Positions 58,159 through 64,000 of a stretch of 64,000 bases of DNA are shown piece by piece. Below the pieces are notes generated by a model. It ran no database searches. It had not been told where the DNA came from and was given only the letters and a program-made list of their open reading frames with translations. Location of the stretch: assembly GCF_900090305.1 (NCBI RefSeq), contig NZ_LT607751.1, positions 1,240,001-1,304,000 on the forward strand. The letters are read 5' to 3'. Positions within the stretch are counted from its first letter, which is position 1; every line of letters begins with the position of its first letter. The DNA is from Micromonospora siamensis. Its GTDB lineage: Bacteria; Actinomycetota; Actinomycetes; Mycobacteriales; Micromonosporaceae. The position numbers and the translations under genes were made by a program.

Positions 58159-58442
58159 TGCGGGAACGAGGGGGTCGGCCCGGTTCGTGCAGGGCTCGTG
58201 GGGTTCCCCGCGCCGGGGTCAACCCCGCGGGGCGGTGACGTCCGAATAGATCATGAATACTTCTCCTGACCCTCCTCGGACGGAGTCCGGTGGTCGCCGG
58301 TACGCGATTTCCGTCAACACCGGCATGAGGCTTCGAAACGGACGCAATCCGCGAGTCCCGAGATGTTCGTCCATGTGCTGACGTCACTGGCTAAACCGGT
58401 CATGATCGATGGAGCGGGAACGCACCCGGCTTGCGCTGGACC

Positions 58443-58487
58443 TTTCCTGCATGGGAGCGATCCAGAGCGAATTTTTCTTGCATGGGA
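58443..58487. promoter_or_regulatory. Direct repeat upstream of the LuxR-type regulator
   Basis: tttcctgcatggga (58443-58456) recurs as tttcttgcatggga (58474-58487), 13 of 14 bases identical and 31 bp apart, about three helical turns. The spacing suits two protein dimers bound on one DNA face, 90 bp ahead of the regulator start. The rest of 58147-58577 is AT-richer than average and holds promoters for both divergent genes; I see no other gene there. Confidence 0.4.
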
Positions 58488-58577
58488 TTTGGTCCCCTGT
58501 GGAGTCCTGTCGTACTCTGTCACGGGCAAGACACACTTCGTACTTCACGTGGCTGCGACTGGGGAGAGCTGATCGAC

Positions 58578-59255
58578 GTGGAGCGATGCGACAACTCCTT
58601 CGACCAGCACCGACCCGGCTATAGCGTACTCGTATTCGCTGATAACGAGTTATCGCGACGTGGTCTGAGCGACATGTTAACTTCACTTCAGATAGTGAAG
58701 GAAGTAAATAGTTTCGAGATTCCGCACTCCGCAAGCGTCTACTGCGGACGGTCTTTCGACCTCTTGGTCATCGCCTCCGACGACCTCGCGTCCAAGGGGC
58801 TCAACCAGCTCGCCCAGGCGGCGCTCAGCGAGGACACCAAGGTCCTGCTCCTGATGGGGCGCAGCTCGGAGAACCTGGACGCCGTGACCCGGTTCCCGTG
58901 CAACGGTTACCTGATCCAGGACGACGTCACCGAGGAAGCCCTGGCGCAGGCGATCAACCGGATAGTCATCGGCGAGGTGCCGATGCCGGCCGTGCTGGCC
59001 AACCGGTTGCTGGAGCGGGCCCGGGGAGTCACGACGCAGGAGCGTCCACACTGCCCGAAGCTGACCCCGCGGGAGCGCGAGACGCTGGTCCTGCTCGCCG
59101 AGGGGCTCAGCAACAAGCAGATCGCCCGCCGCATGCTGATCAGCCAGCACGGGGTCAAGCGCCTGGTGGCGAACGTGCTGTCCAAGCTGAACTGCTCGAA
59201 CCGTACGCTCGCCGCGGCGGTGGCCATCAAGCACGGCCTGCTCGAGGAGATCTGA
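58578..59255 (+). CDS. LuxR/NarL-family regulator with degenerate receiver and two TTA codons
   Basis: 225 residues from GTG 58578 with GGGGAGAG nine bases upstream. The N-terminal half has a receiver-like fold (YSVLVFADNELSRRGLSDML), but where the phospho-accepting Asp should be (FDLLVIAS) Ala66 stands, so it cannot be phosphorylated in the usual way. The C-terminal LuxR helix-turn-helix is intact (LTPRERETLVLLAEGLSNKQ, then IARRMLISQHGVKRLVANVL). Codons 25 and 34 are TTA (58650-58652, 58677-58679), the rare leucine codon read by bldA tRNA in actinomycetes, hinting at developmental timing. The first 50 codons are much less GC-rich than the rest. As the only pathway-type regulator near the NRPS operon, it is the likely activator. 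Confidence 0.85.
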   Translation: MERCDNSFDQHRPGYSVLVFADNELSRRGLSDMLTSLQIVKEVNSFEIPHSASVYCGRSFDLLVIASDDLASKGLNQLAQAALSEDTKVLLLMGRSSENLDAVTRFPCNGYLIQDDVTEEALAQAINRIVIGEVPMPAVLANRLLERARGVTTQERPHCPKLTPRERETLVLLAEGLSNKQIARRMLISQHGVKRLVANVLSKLNCSNRTLAAAVAIKHGLLEEI

Positions 59256-59602
59256 CCCCCGGCCGCCCGCTGCCGACACCGCGACCTGCCTGGCCTTCCG
59301 AGCGCCGCCGACCAGGGCGATCGTGTCGCCCCGACCGACGGCGCGCCCGGACCGGTTCGGCCGGATCGTCCGGGCCGGCGGGCCGGTGGGTCCCGCCCCG
59401 CCCGGACGGCGTCGCGAGGTTCCATCCGGTGCCGGGGTCGCCGCCGTCCCCGCTCCGAGGCATCGATCGTCGCGCGGTCGACCGGCCGGATCAACCGGAC
59501 CAATCGGGGCGCTCCGATCGGGTCGCCCCATTCGGGTACGGGTCACCGCACGCCGCCGCCCGGTCGCACAGGCGACCGGGCGGGGTCGGATGGCCGGCCG
59601 AC
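59256..59602. other. 347-bp convergent intergenic region
   Basis: Lies between the LuxR-type gene and the convergent sigma-factor gene. Open frames here are GC-driven and unsupported. The only structure I see is the hairpin at 59556-59583. Confidence 0.5.
59556..59583 (-). terminator. Hairpin terminator after the sigma-factor gene
   Basis: A 12-bp perfect stem (ccgcccggtcgc and its complement) closes a 4-base loop (acag), ending 19 bp beyond the sigma gene's stop on the minus strand. GC-rich stems without a T-run are usual for actinobacterial terminators. It may serve both converging transcripts. Confidence 0.65.
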
Positions 59603-60406
59603 TCAGGCGTGCTCGTCGGTCAGGGTGCGGCGCATGCTGGCCAGCGCCCGGGTGAGCAGCCGGGAGACGTGCATCTGGGAGACGCCGATCCGCTCCGCGA
59701 TCTGGGCCTGGGTCAGGTTGCCGTGGAACCGCAGGCTGACGATCTTCCGCTCGCGTTCCGGCAGGGCGGCGAGCGCCGGGCCGAGGGCGATCCGCGTCTC
59801 GGCCCGGGCGAGCTCGTGGTCGTCGGCGCCGATGGTGTCGCCGAGCTCCATGCTGCCGTCTACGCCGGTCGGGGTGGAGAGCGACGTCGCCCGGTACGCG
59901 CGGGCCCCCTCCAGTCCTTCCAGGATGGTCTCCTCGGTCAGGTCGAGGTAGGCCGCGATGTCGGCCACCGTCGGCGCCCGCCCCAGGGTGTGGGTCAGGG
60001 TGCCGTTCGCCTCGGTGATCGTCAGGCGCAGTTCCTGCAACCGGCGCGGCACCCGCACCGCCCAGGTGCGGTCCCGGAAGTACCGCTTGATCTCACCGAT
60101 GACGGTGGGGATGGCGTACCCGGTGAAGTCGATGCCCCGGTCGGCGTCGAAGTGGTCGACGGCCTTGATCAGCCCGACCGCCGCGGTCTGGACCAGGTCG
60201 TCGTCGGCCGCGCCCCGCCCGGAGTAGCGGCGGGCCAGGTGGCGGGCCAGCGGCAGCCACGCCTCGATGGTGCGGTCCCGCAGGGCCGCGCGGTGCGGGG
60301 CGTCGGCCGGGGTGGCGGCCAGTTCGGCCAGCAGTTCGTCGGCGGGGCTGGGGGCGGTCCGTCGTGTGGGGCGGGCGTCGGTCGTCGGTGCATGGGTGGT
60401 GACCAT
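59603..60406 (-). CDS. SigB/SigF-type alternative RNA polymerase sigma factor
   Basis: 267 residues from the ATG at 60406 with AAGGA upstream. Region 2: LARRYSGRGAADDDLVQTAA and GLIKAVDHFDADRGIDFTGY (core binding and -10 recognition); region 3: LTHTLGRAPTVADIAAYLDL; region 4: LPERERKIVSLRFHGNLTQA, then QIAERIGVSQMHVSRLL (-35 recognition). Lengths and motifs match the stress/sporulation SigB-SigF-SigG group, which is controlled by anti-sigma kinases and STAS antagonists. Those partners are not adjacent, but SpoIIE and STAS proteins are encoded at 20280-24571 and could feed into it. Confidence 0.92.
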   Translation of the reverse strand: MVTTHAPTTDARPTRRTAPSPADELLAELAATPADAPHRAALRDRTIEAWLPLARHLARRYSGRGAADDDLVQTAAVGLIKAVDHFDADRGIDFTGYAIPTVIGEIKRYFRDRTWAVRVPRRLQELRLTITEANGTLTHTLGRAPTVADIAAYLDLTEETILEGLEGARAYRATSLSTPTGVDGSMELGDTIGADDHELARAETRIALGPALAALPERERKIVSLRFHGNLTQAQIAERIGVSQMHVSRLLTRALASMRRTLTDEHA

Positions 60407-61046
60407 GGGGATGGTCCTTCCCGATGGGCCCGTCGCTCAGTTCGACCGGAAGGATCTCCGAAACCGGCTCTCCACCGGAGCGCACGTGCGGGCGGGCGCG
60501 CTGTCGCAGGTCCACGACACGGGAGTGGTCACCGTGTCATGTCGTTGTTCTGACGACACCGACGCTACGCCGAAGGTCTACGAAAGCCAACCGAAAGTAT
60601 GAACCAATGCAGGCCGAGGGGGCTTGATGGGTGATGGGTCACGCTCCGCGCGGCAGCGGACCGCGCTCACCGGCCGGTGCGGCCACCCGGGGTGGTGGAG
60701 TGGTCACCCATCGCGGCCGGGGCGGCCGGGTGCACCGCGAACGGGTCGCGAAGCCGCCGCATCCCCTCCGCGCTGCGGTCGAAGGCGATGCCGGGTCCGT
60801 CGGGTCCGTCGACGGTCGGCGTGGCGAGGAAGAGTGCCGGTCGGACGATGCCGGGTGCGGTCATGCGGAATCCTGTCTCTGGTTCTGGCGTACGCGGGAC
60901 CGCGGGGCGGTCCCTGGCGTGCCGGGAGGTCGGCGCTTCGATGTCGGCGCCCGAGCACGGTGCCGACGGCGGGCGAGGAGCCCGGCGGCACCGATGACCG
61001 CACCATACCCGCCATCGCGTCCCGTCATGCGTCCGAGCGGCAGCCG
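60407..61046. other. 640-bp region upstream of sigma factor and DUF6671 genes
   Basis: Contains the sigma-factor promoter region (lower GC near 60540-60610) and one possible small gene at 60667-60864. Overlapping plus-strand open frames have no supporting ribosome-binding sites. No repeats or structured RNA are evident. Confidence 0.4.
60667..60864 (-). CDS. Possible small hypothetical protein (65 residues)
   Basis: Starts MTAPGIVRPALFLATPTVDG at the ATG at 60864, with AGGA about seven bases upstream, and has strongly GC-biased third positions. It is soluble and Pro-rich, with FDRSAEGMRRLRDPFAVHP in the middle. No family is recognised. The ribosome-binding site and codon bias favour a real gene; its short length leaves doubt. 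Confidence 0.4.
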   Translation of the reverse strand: MTAPGIVRPALFLATPTVDGPDGPGIAFDRSAEGMRRLRDPFAVHPAAPAAMGDHSTTPGGRTGR

Positions 61047-61937
61047 ATGGTGTTCCCGGCGCCCCCGCCGCTCCTGGCCTACGCTTCGAGCGTGTACCGG
61101 GAGGTGGTCGGCAGCCTCGCCACCAGGCACGGCAAGCGGGTGGCGATCGGACCGCCGCTGCGCCGCCGGCTCGGGCTGCGGTTGCGCGTCGCGGACGTGG
61201 ACACCGACGTGCTGGGCACCTTCACCGGTGAGGTTCCCCGCCCCGGCCCGGCCGACGAGGTGGTGGTGACCAAGGCCCGGCTCGGGATGGCGGCGACCGG
61301 CTGCCCGGTCGGGGTGGCCAGCGAGGGCAGCTTCGGCCCGCACCCCGCCCTGCCCTGGTGCACCCTCCAGGTCGAGCACGTCGCGCTGGTCGACGACCGG
61401 ATCGGCCTGGTCCTGGTCGAACGGGCCACCAGCACCGCCAGCAACCACGGTGAGCTGGTCACCGACGGCGCCGACCGGGGCGCGTTGCTCCGCTTCGCCA
61501 GAGAGGTCGGGCTGCCCGGGCACGCGGTCACGGTGCGCCCGGCGGCGCCGCCCGCCGGTGTCGCGTACCCGCTGGTGAAGGGGATCGTCCGGGTGCCGGC
61601 GTTGCTGGCGGCCGTGGCCGGGGCGGTCGGGGCGAGCGCGGACGGGCGGGCCCGGGTGGCGGCGGACCTGCGGGCCCACCACAATCCCCGCCGGATGGCG
61701 GTGATCGCGCAGGCCGCGGGCCGGCTGGCCGAACGGTTGGCCACCCCGTGCCCGGCCTGCGACGCTCCCGGATTCGGTGTGGTCGGGACCGTGCCGGGCC
61801 TTCCGTGCGCCGACTGCCACACCCCGACCGAACTCCCCGGCGGGCGGATCCTCGGCTGTGCCCGGTGCCCGCACCGGGTGACCCGGCCGGCGGAGGCGCC
61901 GGCGGACCCGCGGTGGTGCCCCCGCTGCAACCCCTGA
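61047..61937 (+). CDS. DUF6671-like protein with four CxxC zinc-ribbon motifs
   Basis: 296 residues from ATG 61047; GTG 61092 is an alternative and neither has a good ribosome-binding site. The main domain includes REVVGSLATRHGKRVAIGPP, TGEVPRPGPADEVVVTKARL and ATSTASNHGELVTDG, which I associate with DUF6671. The C-terminus holds four Cys pairs, CPAC, CADC, CARC and CPRC, which could bind two zinc ions as a double ribbon. Function is unknown. It is convergent with the carbonic-anhydrase-like gene, 13 bp between stops. Confidence 0.7.
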   Translation: MVFPAPPPLLAYASSVYREVVGSLATRHGKRVAIGPPLRRRLGLRLRVADVDTDVLGTFTGEVPRPGPADEVVVTKARLGMAATGCPVGVASEGSFGPHPALPWCTLQVEHVALVDDRIGLVLVERATSTASNHGELVTDGADRGALLRFAREVGLPGHAVTVRPAAPPAGVAYPLVKGIVRVPALLAAVAGAVGASADGRARVAADLRAHHNPRRMAVIAQAAGRLAERLATPCPACDAPGFGVVGTVPGLPCADCHTPTELPGGRILGCARCPHRVTRPAEAPADPRWCPRCNP

Positions 61938-61950
61938 CGCGAGCCGCCGG

Positions 61951-62484
61951 TCAGCGGAGGCCCGCGACCCGGCGGCTCGGCGGGCGGGACCGGGCCGGCC
62001 GGCGTACGGGTGCCGGCTCGACCCGCCGGACCGATCTGACCAGCTGACGGGTGTCGTCCCAGGTCATGCCGTGGATCGCGCAGTGGCCGGACCGGACGGC
62101 CGCGTCGAGCAGCGGCGAGCGGTGACGCAGGGCGGCGGCCACCGCGCGCACCCGTCCGTCGCCGTTGCCGGGGGCCAGTCGACAGCACTGGTGACCGAGG
62201 ACGACCAGCAGCGGCAGGTGCAGCTGCGCGACCGCGTACTCCAGGCTGCCGAGCACGGCCGGGCCGATGCTCAGGCCGGCCGTCCGGACGGTGAACAGCT
62301 CGCTGCCGCCGAACAGGATTCCGGGCTCGGGCTGTGGCTCGGCGCAGGCGAGGACCGCCGCGAGCGGTTCCGCCCCGGCGGCCGGCGCCGGGGGCTCACC
62401 GGACCGGAAGCGGGCGTGGCCCGCGCGCAGGGCAGCGAGGGCGGTGCCGGGATCGGGACGGTGCGCGTGGTCGGGGACGTTCAT
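61951..62484 (-). CDS. Beta-carbonic-anhydrase-like protein lacking the Asp-Arg dyad
   Basis: 177 residues behind AGGAGCGG. Order and spacing match beta-carbonic anhydrases: VLACAEPQPEPGILFGGSEL, FTVRTAGLSIGP, SLEYAVAQLHLPLLVVLGHQ, CC. The zinc ligands Cys, His and Cys are kept (first Cys in LACAE; GHQCC). The usual CxDxR motif reads CAEPQ, so the catalytic Asp-Arg pair is gone. It may be inactive, have changed chemistry, or bind zinc or bicarbonate. An Arg/Pro-rich tail ends it. It is divergent from a NuoL/DabB-like gene 97 bp away, which suggests shared control and a link to inorganic carbon. Confidence 0.75.
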   Translation of the reverse strand: MNVPDHAHRPDPGTALAALRAGHARFRSGEPPAPAAGAEPLAAVLACAEPQPEPGILFGGSELFTVRTAGLSIGPAVLGSLEYAVAQLHLPLLVVLGHQCCRLAPGNGDGRVRAVAAALRHRSPLLDAAVRSGHCAIHGMTWDDTRQLVRSVRRVEPAPVRRPARSRPPSRRVAGLR

Positions 62485-62524
62485 CGCCGCTCCTGGGGGT
62501 CTTCGTCCGATCTGTTGTGCGCCT

Positions 62525-62567
62525 CACGATACAGGAATTCCAAATCGTGTTCTACAGTGCGTGTATC
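62525..62567. promoter_or_regulatory. Nested inverted repeats in the divergent promoter region
   Basis: cacgat/atcgtg (62525-62530, 62544-62549) and gataca/tgtatc (62528-62533, 62562-62567) overlap in an AT-richer stretch between the divergent carbonic-anhydrase-like and DabB-like genes. They are candidate operators for coordinated control; the arms are short and could be chance. Confidence 0.3.
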
Positions 62568-62581
62568 AGAGGGAGGTGGCG

Positions 62582-64000
62582 ATGTCCGTCGCACTGGCCA
62601 CAGGAGTTCTTCTCGCGACCGCGTCCGCAGCGGTCTGCGCACTGCTCGTACCGGATCGGCGGCGGGCCGCCCGCGCGGCCGGGCTGCTGCTCGCCCTGGC
62701 CGCCGTCGGGGCCGCCGGGCTGCTGGTGAGCGTCGGCACCGGCGGCGCCGTGGTCGGGCTGGCCGCCCGCCCGGAGATCGCCGGGGTGCCGTTCGGCCTC
62801 GGGGTACGGGTCGACCGCTTCGACGCGCTCTTCATGCTGCTGGTCAGCGGGATCGCCGCAGTGGTCGCCGGCTACGCCCGGCGCTACCTCGACGGCGAGC
62901 CGGGAATGGCCGGCTTCCAGGCCCGGGTCGCCGGCGCCGCGGCGGCCACCCTGGTGATGGCCACCGCGCCCAGCCTGGTGCAGTTCGCCGTCGGTTGGAT
63001 CGCGGCCGGCCGGCTGCTGGTCGGGCTGATCGGCTACCACCGCGACCAGCACCGGGTCCGCTCCGCCGTCCGCCGGATCCGGCGGCTGTTCCTCGTCGGC
63101 GACCTCGCCCTGCTGGCCGGCTTCGCCCTGCTGGTGACCGCCGTCGGCAGCGCCGACCTGGCCGACGTCCGCGCCGCCGCGGCCGACGCCCCGGGCTGGC
63201 TGCTCGCCACCGCCGGCGGCTCGCTGCTGGTGGCCGGCATGGTGCGCTCCGCCCAGGTGCCGGTGCACGGCTGGCTGCCGAGCACCCTGGACGCCCCCAC
63301 CCCGGTCTCGGCCTTCCTGCACGCCGGGATGGTCAACGTGGCCGGCTTCCTGATGATCACGTTCGCGCCGGTCGTCGTCGCCGCGCCGGGAGTGTCCACG
63401 GCGACCCTCCTGGTGGGACTGGTCACCGCCGCCGCCGGCACCCTGTTCGCCGCGGTACGCACCGACGTCAAGGGCGCCCTGGCCCGCTCCACCGTGGCGC
63501 AGATGGGATTCATGCTGGCCCAGTGCGGGCTGGGCGCCTTCGGGCTGGCCGCCGTGCACCTGGTCGGGCACGGCGTCTACAAGGCGTACGCGTTCCTCTC
63601 CGCCGGTGGCACCGTGCAGGCCCGTTCGCAGGCGGCCGAGGCGCCGCAGCCGGTGGGACCCGCCCCGCGCCGCCGGCTCGTGGTGGCGACCGCCGTCCTG
63701 CTCGGCGTGCTCGGGCTCACCGAGGCCCTGCTCGGCGCCACCGCCACCGGGCTGCTCGCCGCGGCCCTGGCCGGCGCCGCCGGGTTCGCCGCCCTGCGGG
63801 CCGCCCTCGCCGACCGCCGGCTGCCGGCCGGGGCGGCGGCGGCCGTCACCGGCGCGGTGGCCGCCCTCGCCGGCGGCTACCTGGTCGCCGGGCACCTCGC
63901 CACCGACTGGCTGGCCCTGCCCTCGGGCGGTACGCCGCTCGCCGTGGCCGGCACGGCGGTGGTGCTGGCCGCCCTCATCGTGCTCTGCCTGATCGTGACG
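62582..64000 (+). CDS. NuoL/DabB-like proton-conducting membrane protein (partial, runs off the window)
   Basis: Reads open from ATG 62582 (GGGAGG upstream) to the end, at least 473 residues, with twelve or more membrane helices. Antiporter-type motifs are RSAQVPVHGWLPSTLDAPTP, then VSAFLHAGMVNVAGFLMI, and HLVGHGVYKAYAFLSAGG with the membrane Lys used for proton transfer. HAGMVNVAGFL is closer to DabB, the cation-conducting subunit of DAB inorganic-carbon pumps, than to respiratory NuoL as I recall the families. Its neighbour is a beta-carbonic-anhydrase-like gene and no nuo genes are upstream. A DabA (DUF2309) gene just beyond 64000 would confirm this. Confidence 0.75.
   Translation, partial: MSVALATGVLLATASAAVCALLVPDRRRAARAAGLLLALAAVGAAGLLVSVGTGGAVVGLAARPEIAGVPFGLGVRVDRFDALFMLLVSGIAAVVAGYARRYLDGEPGMAGFQARVAGAAAATLVMATAPSLVQFAVGWIAAGRLLVGLIGYHRDQHRVRSAVRRIRRLFLVGDLALLAGFALLVTAVGSADLADVRAAAADAPGWLLATAGGSLLVAGMVRSAQVPVHGWLPSTLDAPTPVSAFLHAGMVNVAGFLMITFAPVVVAAPGVSTATLLVGLVTAAAGTLFAAVRTDVKGALARSTVAQMGFMLAQCGLGAFGLAAVHLVGHGVYKAYAFLSAGGTVQARSQAAEAPQPVGPAPRRRLVVATAVLLGVLGLTEALLGATATGLLAAALAGAAGFAALRAALADRRLPAGAAAAVTGAVAALAGGYLVAGHLATDWLALPSGGTPLAVAGTAVVLAALIVLCLIVT

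Noticed and set aside
62552..63895. Minus-strand open frame opposite the DabB-like gene
   Set aside because: Gly/Asp/Gln/His-rich antisense composition with no motif; the plus-strand frame has clear antiporter signatures.
63606..63992. Plus-strand open frame rich in Arg and Pro at the right end
   Set aside because: Out of frame with the long membrane-protein gene that reads continuously from 62582.

Overview
The window is about 73% G+C throughout, with short Shine-Dalgarno-led genes, many 1-8 bp start/stop overlaps and strong G/C third-position bias. This is typical of a filamentous actinomycete. Gene content (GAF-ANTAR regulators, Kdp operon, NRPS cluster, SigF/B-type sigma factor, TTA-containing regulator) and two palindromes that I recall as common in Micromonospora-like genomes suggest Micromonosporaceae; that placement is inference.

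Layout. 1-503: edge of a molybdate-uptake operon. 675-4762: histidine kinase, response regulator and MMPL transporter. 5058-7960: leuC-leuD-Sua5/YrdC-like operon. 8008-11658: methyltransferase, secreted PHB depolymerase, CsoR-family repressor with an apparent operator, TetR regulator and membrane protein. 11850-20063: complete kdp potassium operon with its KdpDE sensor pair. 20280-25909: partner-switching/antitermination island with three GAF-ANTAR proteins, a PAS-SpoIIE-HATPase-STAS protein and a STAS protein.

26388-57222 is a nonribosomal peptide cluster. Two NRPSs (about 3,555 and 3,229 residues) form five modules: degenerate C, A with embedded N-methyltransferase, T / C-A-T-E / C / A-T-E / C-A-T / C-A-T. 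The last A domain has a clear serine code, and module 3 is split between the proteins. No thioesterase domain is present. Instead a free-standing enterochelin-esterase-like hydrolase follows, with cysteine where the nucleophilic serine should be. Next come LeuB-, aminotransferase-, LeuA-, LeuC- and LeuD-like enzymes, a complete set for extending a 2-oxo acid by one carbon and transaminating it to a homo-amino acid. MbtH, a second MMPL exporter and an orphan 112-residue protein close the run. A LuxR-family regulator with a degenerate receiver and two TTA codons (58578-59255) is the likely switch.

57418-64000: M23 peptidase-like protein that appears leaderless, the LuxR regulator, a SigF/B-type sigma factor, a DUF6671-like zinc-ribbon protein, a beta-carbonic-anhydrase-like protein lacking the Asp-Arg dyad, and the start of a NuoL/DabB-like membrane protein, possibly the edge of an inorganic-carbon (DAB-type) locus.

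The most interesting system is the NRPS cluster: an N-methylated pentapeptide ending in Ser, built with a dedicated homologated amino acid and released in trans by a Cys-nucleophile esterase. I do not recognise a described product. I saw no rRNA, tRNA, CRISPR array or insertion sequence.
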